From positions 1 to 32,203 of the forward strand of contig JADGPT010000010.1 of assembly GCA_017882345.1 (NCBI GenBank): a DNA stretch of 32,203 nucleotides, given 5' to 3'. The notes beneath the pieces were generated by a model that did not search any database, was not told the origin of the DNA, and worked only from the letters and a program-made list of their open reading frames with translations. The position numbers and the translations under genes are program-made. Position 1 is the stretch's first letter, and each line of letters opens with the position of its first letter. The stretch is from Bacteroidales bacterium. Its GTDB lineage: Bacteria; Bacteroidota; Bacteroidia; Bacteroidales; VadinHA17. Below are positions 7,396 through 17,110 of this stretch, piece after piece.

Positions 7396-10026
7396 ATGAA
7401 AAAAATAAGCAATAAAAAGGAACCAAAAGAAAAAACTGGTTTGGAAGATGTTAACAAGCATACCTCCGCTACCCCTGGTTTTCCTATTGTTGGGATCGGT
7501 GCATCTGCTGGCGGGCTGGAAGCATTAGGACAGTTTTTTGAGAATATGCCTATAGGTAACGGCATGGCATTCGTAATTATTCAACACCTTGACCCCAGCC
7601 ATGTAGGAATTATGCCCGAACTACTTCAACGAACCACAGTTATGAAGGTAATTCAGGTAACTGACAACCTGGTAGTGAAACCAAACCATGTGTATGTGAT
7701 ACCACCAAACAGGAGTATGGCAATTTTGAATGGCTACCTGCATTTGTTCGAGCCAACTGAATTGCGGGGTTTACGCCTGCCAATAGATATTTTTTTCCGC
7801 TCATTAGCAGATGATCAAATGGGAAAAAGTATTGGCATCATTCTTTCGGGTATGGGTTCCGATGGCAGTCTGGGATTGAAAGCTATTAAAGAAAAAAACG
7901 GAATTGTGTTGGTACAAGACCCTCTGACCTCAAAATTTAGTGGTATGCCAAGTAGTGCAATTGCAGCAGTTTCAGTGGATATTGTAGCATCGGCAACCGA
8001 ATTACCTGCCAAACTTCTTTCTTTTCTCAAATATAGTCCTGATGATACGAATAAAATTGCAGTTGAAGATAAAAACAAAAACAATCTCGAAAAAATAGTC
8101 ATCTTACTTCGTGCACAGACAGGGCATGATTTTTCTTTGTATAAAAAAAACACTTTGTATAGGCGTATAGAAAGGCGAATGAATATTCATCAGTTAGATA
8201 AAATTACCAATTATGTCCGCTTTCTACAGGAAAACCCAAAAGAATTGGAGATTCTTTTCAAAGAGTTATTGATTGGTGTAACTAATTTTTTTCGTGATGC
8301 AAAAGTGTGGGAGAAGCTAAAGGAACGAGTTCTTCCCGATTTATTTAATGAATTACCTGACGGACATGTTCTTAGAGTATGGATCACAGCTTGTTCCACA
8401 GGGGAGGAAGCCTATTCATTTGCAATTATTTTTAAGGAGGCCTACGAAAAGGTTAAGCAAACTAAAAATTTAACTTTGCAGATATTTGCCACTGATATCG
8501 ATAGCGATGCCATTGAAATAGCTCGCAAAGGAGTTTTTGGCTCAAATATTACTAACGATGTGTCACCTGAGCGGATAAACCAGTTTTTCACAAAAAATGA
8601 AACAAATTATTCTGTTAATACTTCCGTACGTGAATTGATAGTATTTGCACCACATGATGTGATAAAAGACCCTCCATTCACCAAATTGGATTTTCTTTTG
8701 TGCCGTAATTTATTGATATACATGGAATCTGAATTACAGAAAAGACTTATGAATTTATTTTATTACAGTCTTGGTGCAGGAGGAATAATGATACTTGGCA
8801 GTGCCGAAAATGTAAACTTGCAGGATTTGTTATTTACCGCGATTGATTCGAAAATAAAAATCTACAAACGGACAATTACTCCTATAGAAATTGAAAAGAT
8901 GGATTTCCCCAGCTCCTTATCTCATTCAAATAAACCAAAACTGAGAGATCTTACACCTCTTAAAGTTGATTATAATCTTCAGACATTTGCTGACCAATTA
9001 ATATTGCAACGATTTGCACCTGCAAGCGTACTGATAAATCAGGAAGGCGACATACTGTATATTACCGGAAGGACCGGTAAATACCTGGAACCTTCTGCGG
9101 GGAAAGCTAATATGAATATCTATGCAATGGCTCGTGAAGGTTTGCGTAATAAACTTTTAAGCGCTATTCGTAAAACAAAACAAAATTTTGAACCAATTAT
9201 ATTACGAAACATAAAGGTAGGAACCAACGGATCTACTCAGCTGGTAGACGTTACTGTTCAGCCAACTGAAAAACCTGATGCATTTAAAGGAACAATTATG
9301 ATAGTTTTTGCAGATGCTACTGTCGTACCAAATCCCTTAAATAGAAAATTGAAATCTGGAAAACAGAATTCAACTATCCTGGAGAATGACCTTGAGATTG
9401 AATTACAACGTACCAATGATGAGTTGCAAAGTACACGGGAAGAAATGCAAACTTCACAGGAAGAATTAAAGTCAACAAACGAGGAGCTGCAATCCACAAA
9501 TGAAGAGCTACAATCTACCAATGAAGAACTAACTACATCAAAGGAAGAAATGCAAAGCCTGAATGAAGAATTGCAGACAGTAAATATTGAATTACAAAGC
9601 AAAGTAGCTGATTTTATAGAGACAAATAGCGACATGAAAAACCTTCTCAACAGTACCGACATTGCTACCTTGTTTCTCGACAAAAGCTTGAATATTAGAA
9701 GGTTTACTAACGAATTAACTAAAATAATTAAACTTAGACTCTCTGATATTGGGAGACCTTTTACTGAAATGGTTTCCGATTTGCAGTATCCGGAAATAGC
9801 CGACCATACAATAGAAGTATTGCGCACTCTGATATTTAAAGAAAGTGACATCTCTACCCAGGACCAAAGGTGGTTTAAGGTTCGAATAATGCCTTACCGT
9901 ACGTTAGATGATAAAATTGATGGTGTAGTTATCACATTTATTAATATTACGATTGCTAAAAAATTAGAAGAAGAATTAAATAAAACAATTAATATTCTTC
10001 GTAAACATAATTTATACCAACCTTGA
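7396..10026 (+). CDS. CheB methylesterase-CheR methyltransferase fusion with coiled coil and PAS domain
   Basis: GIGASAGGLEALGQFFENMP...HLDPSHVG...SGMGSDGSLGLKAIKEKNGIVLVQD (CheB); ITNFFRDAKVWEKLKERVLP...ACSTGEEAYSFAII (CheR); C-terminal PAS. Confidence 0.95.
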   Translation: MKKISNKKEPKEKTGLEDVNKHTSATPGFPIVGIGASAGGLEALGQFFENMPIGNGMAFVIIQHLDPSHVGIMPELLQRTTVMKVIQVTDNLVVKPNHVYVIPPNRSMAILNGYLHLFEPTELRGLRLPIDIFFRSLADDQMGKSIGIILSGMGSDGSLGLKAIKEKNGIVLVQDPLTSKFSGMPSSAIAAVSVDIVASATELPAKLLSFLKYSPDDTNKIAVEDKNKNNLEKIVILLRAQTGHDFSLYKKNTLYRRIERRMNIHQLDKITNYVRFLQENPKELEILFKELLIGVTNFFRDAKVWEKLKERVLPDLFNELPDGHVLRVWITACSTGEEAYSFAIIFKEAYEKVKQTKNLTLQIFATDIDSDAIEIARKGVFGSNITNDVSPERINQFFTKNETNYSVNTSVRELIVFAPHDVIKDPPFTKLDFLLCRNLLIYMESELQKRLMNLFYYSLGAGGIMILGSAENVNLQDLLFTAIDSKIKIYKRTITPIEIEKMDFPSSLSHSNKPKLRDLTPLKVDYNLQTFADQLILQRFAPASVLINQEGDILYITGRTGKYLEPSAGKANMNIYAMAREGLRNKLLSAIRKTKQNFEPIILRNIKVGTNGSTQLVDVTVQPTEKPDAFKGTIMIVFADATVVPNPLNRKLKSGKQNSTILENDLEIELQRTNDELQSTREEMQTSQEELKSTNEELQSTNEELQSTNEELTTSKEEMQSLNEELQTVNIELQSKVADFIETNSDMKNLLNSTDIATLFLDKSLNIRRFTNELTKIIKLRLSDIGRPFTEMVSDLQYPEIADHTIEVLRTLIFKESDISTQDQRWFKVRIMPYRTLDDKIDGVVITFINITIAKKLEEELNKTINILRKHNLYQP
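9399..9600 (+). repeat. Heptad coiled-coil repeat (about 21-nt period) in the CheB/CheR fusion
   Basis: ELQRTNDELQSTREEMQTSQEELKSTNEELQSTNEELQSTNEELTTSKEEMQSLNEELQTVNIELQS. Confidence 0.85.
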
Positions 10027-10097
10027 AAAAGCAACGTACCAATTTAACTGATGCCAGGATACTTCGCCAAAAGGCAGAAGAGAAACTGAACAAGTAA
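10023..10097 (+). pseudogene. Relic of a downstream PAS/histidine-kinase-type gene N-terminus
   Basis: TTG-initiated frame overlapping the CheB/CheR stop: LKKQRTNLTDARILRQKAEEKLNK*; resembles the 'LRxKAEExL' N-terminus of Bacteroidetes PAS/kinase proteins next to cheB-cheR. Confidence 0.4.
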
Positions 10098-10178
10098 CCT
10101 GATAATTAAAATTAAAGTGTAATATTTATAAATATGGTCACTTTAAACGTTTGAATATTTATAAAAAATTAGTACACA

Positions 10179-11060
10179 ATGAAAAATCTACATGTCAGGA
10201 ATTTAGCTGCTACAGGATTGACCCTGATATTAGCCGGGATCTGTTCATTAGGTTATTCCCAAAAGAAATCTCAGGAGTCGCCTATAAAAGGAAGCATAAA
10301 ACTTGAATACAATTATCCTGCAGATAAAACATTTAAATATGTTGCCGACACTAAAATAGTTCAGGATATGGATGTAAATGGCCAATCAATGCTGGTAAAC
10401 GTATCTATGTATATGGGTTGCGAGGTAAAAGCCGCCGGGAAAATTGGTGAAAACCTGAAACTTGAGATTAAGATCGACTCAATGGCACAGAATGTTGAAT
10501 CGCCACAGGGAAGTGCAGGCGGACCAATAAATGATGTTAACGGGAAAGTTTTTAATATGATAATCTCACCGGCAGGAAAGACTATAGACCTAACCGAAGC
10601 TTCTAAAATTGTATATACTATTCAAGGGAGTGGAGAAAGCAGTCTGACCGAGTCATTTTTCAACTATTTTCCCGTCTTGCCTAAAAATGGAGTTAAGCCG
10701 GGTGATACATGGGTTTTAAAGGATACCATTGACACCAAGACTCCTACAAATACAATATGGATGCCGGTTGAATCAAATTTTAAGTTTGAAGGGATAGAAA
10801 ACGTAGATGGGATTGAATGTGCCAGGATAACTGCCACCCTTTCCGGCACCCGCAAAATGACTACACAATCACAGGGTATGGAAATACACACTTCCGGACC
10901 ATATACCGGAACTCAGGTTTTGTATTTTGCAGTAAAAGAAGGGTATTTGATCAAGGAAGCGGTTAATACTAAAATGACAGGGAATATTGAAATACCAGAT
11001 CAGAATATGTCATTCCCTGTTGTAATGAATATCACCTCCTCAAATGGAGTCGTAAAATAG
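10179..11060 (+). CDS. Secreted hypothetical protein (DUF6263-like)
   Basis: N-terminal signal peptide; beta-rich sequence with KVFNMIISPAGKTIDL and PKNGVKPGDTW motifs. Confidence 0.6.
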   Translation: MKNLHVRNLAATGLTLILAGICSLGYSQKKSQESPIKGSIKLEYNYPADKTFKYVADTKIVQDMDVNGQSMLVNVSMYMGCEVKAAGKIGENLKLEIKIDSMAQNVESPQGSAGGPINDVNGKVFNMIISPAGKTIDLTEASKIVYTIQGSGESSLTESFFNYFPVLPKNGVKPGDTWVLKDTIDTKTPTNTIWMPVESNFKFEGIENVDGIECARITATLSGTRKMTTQSQGMEIHTSGPYTGTQVLYFAVKEGYLIKEAVNTKMTGNIEIPDQNMSFPVVMNITSSNGVVK

Positions 11061-11069
11061 GAATCTTAA

Positions 11070-12056
11070 CTATCTTTTAACTTTAAGCACAATACCACTT
11101 TCCGGCGTCTTTCCTTTTGTATTGAGAGACGCTGGTTTGGTTATTTCTTTTTTATCGGAAAAAATCTGAATATAATATAAACCTTCCTCCGAAAAAGTAA
11201 GTGGGATCTTATAGATTGTTCCGTTCCTGTACTTTGAAAGATCCCATGCTGTCATATCTTTATACTCCTCATTTGTATAGTCTCTATAGCTTCCTTTTTT
11301 GCTGATTTGTGCCGGGGTAAGAGGTTGTGGCCAATTCTCCCTGTAAATTGTAATGAAGTATAAAAAACTGTTTCCATCCGTTTTGATAGTTATATTGCAA
11401 GGTTCTCCTACTTTTACCTCACCAGGGATATTCTCGAATTTTAAATACCTGTCAATAAACTCTTCATAGTATCTGAACTGTTTTCCTTCAAGATAGTAGC
11501 CGATACCAACAAAATTATGTGATTTGTCAATAATGTTTTCTTTATGACCATCGTCCGGCGCTCTCTCAGCCATGAATTTTCCATGTCCTGTTTTCATCAT
11601 TGAACTGATAACCTGAGAGGATTTATAATATTTGTCAGAGGACCATTCCCCATAAGCGTTTTCAGAGACATGGTCATATCCCCCGGCAAAAGCGTACCTG
11701 AGATATGGTTCTTCTCCGGCCATATTCCAATGTCCGAGATACTCATTTACAGCAGCTTCCCTGCATATCTTATTTGCAACCCTTGAAGCAAGGATGTCGA
11801 GATTAACAGGTGAAGCATTGCTTCTCTTCCTGCTATTATTAATGATATCCAGCTGAATAATCTTTAGTTTCATGGCTTCATCATCATCTTTAAATTCAAT
11901 GAGTCTTCTTTCAGATTCATTTAGTTTCTTATAGCTCTCCAAATCATAATTCCCGGTATTATCAGTCCGGTGTGGAAGTATTGAATGAGGAAGACACACT
12001 AAAATGATGATCAGTATTATTAAAATTTTTATTTGTTTCCACGTCTTCTTGAACAT
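11070..12056 (-). CDS. CAP/SCP-domain secreted protein
   Basis: ANKICREAAVNEYLGHWNMAGEEPYLRYAFAGG...SENAYGEW...GHGKFMAERAPDDGHKENIID...VGIGYYLEGKQFRYYEEFIDRY. Confidence 0.8.
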   Translation of the reverse strand: MFKKTWKQIKILIILIIILVCLPHSILPHRTDNTGNYDLESYKKLNESERRLIEFKDDDEAMKLKIIQLDIINNSRKRSNASPVNLDILASRVANKICREAAVNEYLGHWNMAGEEPYLRYAFAGGYDHVSENAYGEWSSDKYYKSSQVISSMMKTGHGKFMAERAPDDGHKENIIDKSHNFVGIGYYLEGKQFRYYEEFIDRYLKFENIPGEVKVGEPCNITIKTDGNSFLYFITIYRENWPQPLTPAQISKKGSYRDYTNEEYKDMTAWDLSKYRNGTIYKIPLTFSEEGLYYIQIFSDKKEITKPASLNTKGKTPESGIVLKVKR

Positions 12057-12100
12057 AACTCTCTACGGATTGTTAAAAAGACAAAAGTAAATTAATAGAT

Positions 12101-12646
12101 ATGAAAAAGATTAAATTGAGCTTACTATTTTTTCTGATGGTTTTTTCTGCAACAGCTTTCTCCCAGACATCAGGATTTTATGATTTTAAAGTAAAGACCC
12201 TCGACGGAGGCAATTTTGATTTCAGTTCACTTAAAGGGAAAAAGGTGATGATAGTCAACACAGCTTCCAAATGTGGAAATACTCCACAGTATAAGGATCT
12301 TGAGGCATTGTATGAGAAGAACCATGATTATCTTGTAATTATAGGATTTCCTGCTAATAATTTTGCAAGTCAGGAACCGGGAACAGCTGTGGAAATAAGG
12401 AAGTTCTGTACTGATAACTATGGTGTTACATTTCCTATGATGGAAAAAATATCCGTTAAGGGTGATGATATGGCTCCTATTTACAAATGGCTGACTTCTA
12501 AAAAGGAGAATGGAGTTATGGACTCAGAAGTAAAATGGAATTTTCAGAAATATCTGATAGACGAAAATGGAAAGCTTGTTGAGGTATTGGATCCAAAAGA
12601 AAAGCCGGCATCTGACAAGGTTTTAACCTGGCTTTCTTCGAAGTAA
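12101..12646 (+). CDS. Glutathione peroxidase family protein with signal peptide (Cys type)
   Basis: VMIVNTASKCGNTPQYKDLEALYEKN...GFPANNFASQEPGT...VKWNFQKYLIDENGKLVE. Confidence 0.93.
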   Translation: MKKIKLSLLFFLMVFSATAFSQTSGFYDFKVKTLDGGNFDFSSLKGKKVMIVNTASKCGNTPQYKDLEALYEKNHDYLVIIGFPANNFASQEPGTAVEIRKFCTDNYGVTFPMMEKISVKGDDMAPIYKWLTSKKENGVMDSEVKWNFQKYLIDENGKLVEVLDPKEKPASDKVLTWLSSK

Positions 12647-12672
12647 GTCGTATTTTTCTAAATGATTTGAAT

Positions 12673-12708
12673 GAAGGTTGTACATTGTAACCCAGTGTGA
12701 CAACCTTC
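12673..12708. terminator. Bidirectional terminator-like hairpin between convergent genes
   Basis: GAAGGTTGT (12673-12681) and ACAACCTTC (12700-12708) perfect 9-bp inverted repeat, extendable past a 1-nt bulge, followed by TTTGATTT. Confidence 0.75.
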
Positions 12709-12714
12709 TTTGAT

Positions 12715-13176
12715 TTACAAGGTGATTGTAAGAATGTTTCCCGTTTGGCTGACCGGGTATGAATGCAAAGGTGAGAAAGCAGGACCCTTAATAACACTTC
12801 CTGTAGTTGAAAATACTGATCCATGACATGGGCATTCTATATCACCAGCTCCGGAATAATACCCTACAGTACATCCCTGGTGTGTACAGATAGCGGACAG
12901 AGCCACTATTTTAGTGCCTGTATTTATAATTAAAATATTTTGGACAATCTTTGAATTGCCTATAGTCTTTAAAGCAGTGTTTTCTGCGAGCGATAGGTCC
13001 AGATCAATACTGGTTCCCGTGGGAGGATTATTACCCTGATTTGTTCCGGAATTCGTTGTACCTTTTGAACAACTCTTAAGGACTGATGGAACAAGTACCA
13101 GAACTGTACCTCCCAGTAAAAATTTGTGGATTACTTCTCTTCTGTTCATTTGTGTCGTTTTTAAATTCCAATACAC
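12715..13176 (-). CDS. Rieske [2Fe-2S] domain protein with export signal
   Basis: MNRREVIHKFLLGGTVLVL leader region; CTHQGCTVGYYSGAGDIECPCHGSVFSTTGSVIKGPA. Confidence 0.92.
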   Translation of the reverse strand: MYWNLKTTQMNRREVIHKFLLGGTVLVLVPSVLKSCSKGTTNSGTNQGNNPPTGTSIDLDLSLAENTALKTIGNSKIVQNILIINTGTKIVALSAICTHQGCTVGYYSGAGDIECPCHGSVFSTTGSVIKGPAFSPLHSYPVSQTGNILTITL

Positions 13177-13287
13177 TTAAATTAACAATCCGTAAATCAG
13201 ATTGTTCAGGAGAAGTAATGAAGAAGGCTTTAGAGGTCGATCTGAAAGATTACACGACTGCAGGACAATCAGTTGCAAAAGTTCATG

Positions 13288-15351
13288 TTATTTGGAAGCC
13301 GGTTTTTCATTTGTCTTCCTTAGCCAGTTGTATATTTCAATCTGAGATTGGTTTATGATATTTTTACCTGGCTTAACAAATGTATTTGATTGATTAGCAT
13401 CAAATATTCTTGCCTTAACATTATCTTCCCATTGGATATCAAATATCTTCCTTATTTCACACTTGATATTTTTGTCAAAGATGGGGCACGTAACTTCGAT
13501 TCTGTGATCAAGGTTCCTGGTCATAATGTCTGCAGAAGTAATATAGATCTGATCATTTCCTCCGTTGCAGAAAATAAAATATCTTGAATGTTCAAGAAAC
13601 CTGTCAACTATTCCGATAGCATCAATTTTTTCACTAAGATTCTTCACACCAGGGATAAGCGATAACATCCCTCTGACGATTAACTTTATTTTGACACCTG
13701 CCTGACTGGCCTCGTAGAGGTAGTCAATAATCTCACTGTCGGTAAGGTTATTAAGTTTAAGGTAGATAAAGGCTTTTTTACCGGCCCTGGCATTCTTAAT
13801 TTCATTTTCAATCAGCAGAACTATCTTATTCCTTAGGAAAAATGGTGACAGAATCAGATGATAAAAGTTATCTTTTTTATAGTTAACACTGAAGAAGTTA
13901 AATGCTTTGAAGACTTCATTTGTGATCTTTTTATCAGTGGTAAACAGGAGAAGGTCTGTATAAACTCTGGCGGTATCTTCATTAAAATTACCTGTACCGA
14001 CAGCGGCATAACGCTGAGTAACATCACTTTTCACGCGTGTTATAAGACAAAGCTTGGAATGCACTTTTAATCCCGGCACTCCATAAATTACTTTTACCCC
14101 CTCTTCGAGAAGTTTATTACCCCATAGAATATTAGCTTCTTCATCAAACCTGGCTTGAAGCTCTACTACAGTTGTCACAGACTTACCGTTTCTCACAGCA
14201 TTTAAAAGAGCATTAATAACGCTTGAGTTTCTCGCAAGTCTGTAGAGGGTGATTTGAATTGAAGTAACATAAGGATCAATTGATGCTTCCCGGAGAAGAT
14301 CAATGAAATGGTCGAATGGGTGATATGGGAAAAAGAGCATAATGTCTTTCCTTTTTATCACCGATAAGATACTCCTGCCTGGCTGAATATCCCTATGAGG
14401 AATTGCAATGAGAGGTTCATTAAATAACTTCTTGCGACCCGGATTCGGGAATTTCATGAAATCTTTAAAATTGTGATACCTGTTACTGGGGATAATAACA
14501 TCATCTGGTCCGAAATTCAGTTTTTTGGTTATTATTTTTAGCAGGTCGCGGGGAATAGTGCGATCGTAGATAAATCGTACAGGTGTGCCCATTTTACGCA
14601 GCAGTAAACTCTTGGAAAGTTTATCAATATAGCTTTCCGATATGTCATCTGCTATTTCAAGCTCAGCATCCTTTGTGAGTTTAATGGTATAGGCGGAAAT
14701 ATCGTCAAAATCGAAGATAAAAAATATCTCTTTCAGACCAAACCGGATTATATCATCGAGGAAAATAATGTACTTGCCATCATCTTTTTCAGGAAGTATT
14801 ATAAATCTGGGAAGCACATTAGTTGGAATCTCAAGAAGTGCATATCTTCTTTTTTGAGTGTCAGTTTTAGACAGGTAGATTGCCAGGTAAATAGCGTCAT
14901 CGGTAAGATTTGGCAGGCTTGAATTCTTTTCAATCAGGAAAGGCATAAGCCTGGTTCTTACCTCTTTATGGAAGTATTTCCTGACAAATTCAGCTTGCTC
15001 ATTATTCAGCTGTTTCTCATTAATAATATGTGTATTATGCTTTGCAAGCTCATGGAGAAGGCCTGCGTAGATCTTTTCAAATTTTTCGTTATGGGCAAGA
15101 ACAATTTCATGAATGGTCTTAAGGGTAGTTTTTGGATTGTATCCAAGTATTTCTTTTGACTTTGAACTATACAGCGATAACCTTTTAAGCGTTGCAACCC
15201 TTACTCTGAAGTATTCATCAAGGTTGTTAGAATAAATCCCAAGAAATTTAAACCTTTCCAGTAGTGGTACCTCTTTGTTTTCAGCTTCCTGTAAAACGCG
15301 TTCATTGAATGACAACCAACTTATTTCCTTTGGTATGTATAACTTACTCAT
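13288..15351 (-). CDS. ppk1: Polyphosphate kinase 1
   Basis: ISWLSFNERVLQEAENKEVPLLERFKFLGIYSNNLDEYFRVRV; FPYHPFDHFIDLLREAS; ELQARFDEEANI; GLKVHSKLCLI; VGTGNFNEDTARVYTD. Confidence 0.97.
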   Translation of the reverse strand: MSKLYIPKEISWLSFNERVLQEAENKEVPLLERFKFLGIYSNNLDEYFRVRVATLKRLSLYSSKSKEILGYNPKTTLKTIHEIVLAHNEKFEKIYAGLLHELAKHNTHIINEKQLNNEQAEFVRKYFHKEVRTRLMPFLIEKNSSLPNLTDDAIYLAIYLSKTDTQKRRYALLEIPTNVLPRFIILPEKDDGKYIIFLDDIIRFGLKEIFFIFDFDDISAYTIKLTKDAELEIADDISESYIDKLSKSLLLRKMGTPVRFIYDRTIPRDLLKIITKKLNFGPDDVIIPSNRYHNFKDFMKFPNPGRKKLFNEPLIAIPHRDIQPGRSILSVIKRKDIMLFFPYHPFDHFIDLLREASIDPYVTSIQITLYRLARNSSVINALLNAVRNGKSVTTVVELQARFDEEANILWGNKLLEEGVKVIYGVPGLKVHSKLCLITRVKSDVTQRYAAVGTGNFNEDTARVYTDLLLFTTDKKITNEVFKAFNFFSVNYKKDNFYHLILSPFFLRNKIVLLIENEIKNARAGKKAFIYLKLNNLTDSEIIDYLYEASQAGVKIKLIVRGMLSLIPGVKNLSEKIDAIGIVDRFLEHSRYFIFCNGGNDQIYITSADIMTRNLDHRIEVTCPIFDKNIKCEIRKIFDIQWEDNVKARIFDANQSNTFVKPGKNIINQSQIEIYNWLRKTNEKPASK

Positions 15352-15869
15352 TATGATTTATCTGGTTTAAGAAAATATTCCATCTTTCCGTTGTTCCGAC
15401 CAATCTCCGACCATGTTCTGATATTAAATGAAATACAGACTATTCCGGTTTTAGGCATAAAATCACAACCTTCTTTACATAGCATATTTGCAATCTGTGT
15501 GAAGGAAGGGTTATGTCCAAACATTGATACTGTTTCAGTCTCTTCATTGATTGTTGAAAGTATAGCTGGCAGATTCTGGAAGCTCATCCTATTATAAAGA
15601 TCACTGTTCATAATGACATTATCGGCATTTATCCCAAATTTACCCGCGAAGATTAATGCTGTTTCCAGGGCTCTGAAAGCAGGGCTCGTCAGAAAAACAC
15701 CCGGGGATTTTTCTTTTTCCAAAAGTTTATGGGCCATAAGTCCCGCGATTACTTTCCCCTTCAGAGTCAGTGATCGTTCGAAGTCAGAAATTTCAGAAGA
15801 CTCGTCTTCTGCTTTTCCATGACGGATTAAAATTAATCTTTTCATTCTCTTCTGTAAATTGAATAACAA
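15351..15869 (-). CDS. SixA-type phosphohistidine phosphatase / histidine phosphatase
   Basis: RLILIRHGKAEDESSEISDFERSLTLKGK...TSPAFRALETALIF...VSMFGHNPSFT; stop overlaps ppk1 start. Confidence 0.88.
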   Translation of the reverse strand: MLFNLQKRMKRLILIRHGKAEDESSEISDFERSLTLKGKVIAGLMAHKLLEKEKSPGVFLTSPAFRALETALIFAGKFGINADNVIMNSDLYNRMSFQNLPAILSTINEETETVSMFGHNPSFTQIANMLCKEGCDFMPKTGIVCISFNIRTWSEIGRNNGKMEYFLKPDKS

Positions 15870-15884
15870 ATGTTCAATGAATAA

Positions 15885-16928
15885 TCAGTTACCGAAGTTT
15901 GTTCCCATATTTTGTGCCTGGATCACAAGAGGATCGTTTGGATCTACGAGTTTTAGTTTTCCTGAAACTTCTGCAAGAGGAACAGCTACAATTTCGGTAT
16001 TCCTGAGAGCAACCATTTTACTGAAGTTGCGCTCTGCAATCAAATCGGCGGCAGCAGAACCATATCTTGTAGCAAGTACGCGGTCCATAGGGGAGGGTGT
16101 GCCTCCTCTCTGGATATAACCCAGAACGGTCTCCCTGGTTTCGAGTCCGGTCAGCTCATTTATTCTTTTGCTTAATGATTGAGCAGCGGAACAACTGTCT
16201 TTGATTGGATTCCTGATGCCCTCCGCAACAACTACGATAGAGTAGGGTTTATTCTCTGCGACCCGGTGAAGAAGATACTCTGCAATCTTTTTATCATCAT
16301 ATTGAATCTCTGGAATGAGTATTACATCACCACCTCCTGCTATACCGGAATACAGTGCGATCCATCCTGCATTATGGCCCATTAGTTCAATTATCATTAT
16401 CCGTTTATGGGAGTTAGCCGTTGAATGCAGACGATCAATAGCTTCAGTGGCAATATTTACCGCTGAATCAAATCCGAAGGTGAGGTCGGTGCCCCAAACA
16501 TCGTTATCAATCGTCTTTGGTATACCTACAACATTTAATCCTTCCATGGAGAGAAGATGAGCAGTTTTAATAGTGCCATTTCCACCTATACAGACAAGAC
16601 AATCAAGACCCATCTGTTCATAATGCTCTTTAATAAGTACCGGTTTACTTATTTCATTCTTCCCTTTCCCGATGCCTTTAAAAGGTTTCTCCCTTGATGT
16701 CCCGAGAATGGTCCCCCCAACAGTGAGTATACCGGAAAGATCATGCTCTGTAAGTTCTCTGTATTCCTTATTTATCATCCCGGTAAATCCGTCGCTTATT
16801 CCAACCAGAGTCATCCCGTATTTGACTATCGCAGTTTTACCGACCCCACGTATGGCTGCGTTGATTCCCGGGCAATCGCCTCCTGCAGTAAGTATCCCAA
16901 TCCTCTGGCCTCTCGTTATTTTACCCAT
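15885..16928 (-). CDS. 6-phosphofructokinase (ATP or PPi donor uncertain)
   Basis: GILTAGGDCPGINAAIRG; CIGGNGTIKTAHLL; PKTIDNDVWGTDLTFGFDSA; ELMGHNAGWIAL; YIQRGGTPSPMDR. Confidence 0.95.
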   Translation of the reverse strand: MGKITRGQRIGILTAGGDCPGINAAIRGVGKTAIVKYGMTLVGISDGFTGMINKEYRELTEHDLSGILTVGGTILGTSREKPFKGIGKGKNEISKPVLIKEHYEQMGLDCLVCIGGNGTIKTAHLLSMEGLNVVGIPKTIDNDVWGTDLTFGFDSAVNIATEAIDRLHSTANSHKRIMIIELMGHNAGWIALYSGIAGGGDVILIPEIQYDDKKIAEYLLHRVAENKPYSIVVVAEGIRNPIKDSCSAAQSLSKRINELTGLETRETVLGYIQRGGTPSPMDRVLATRYGSAAADLIAERNFSKMVALRNTEIVAVPLAEVSGKLKLVDPNDPLVIQAQNMGTNFGN

Positions 16929-17110
16929 TTTTAAGCTTTTAATATAATTTTAAACAAATTTAACGCTTTATAAGTAGATTGAAGTTAATAAATTGTTACA
17001 AATATCCGGATTTTCTCTGTGACTCTCAGTGTCTTCCCGGGGCAACCTTTGTCAGTATAATCAGATTTGCTTAACTTTAGGAGATCCTTTTTAAAAAATC
17101 AGGTACAACT

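Noticed and set aside
9258-9851. 197-aa antisense ORF in the CheB/CheR gene
   Set aside because: Its Ser-rich repeat (SSFVDCSSSFVDCSSS) is simply the antisense of the heptad coiled-coil repeat.
12101-12646. Selenocysteine glutathione peroxidase
   Set aside because: Active site reads ASKCGNT with a normal Cys codon; no in-frame TGA.
12516-12824. 102-aa minus-strand ORF across the gpx/Rieske gap
   Set aside because: Runs through the hairpin and overlaps two well-supported genes.
13086-13358. 90-aa plus-strand ORF
   Set aside because: Antisense to the Rieske leader and the ppk1 3' end; no domain recognised.
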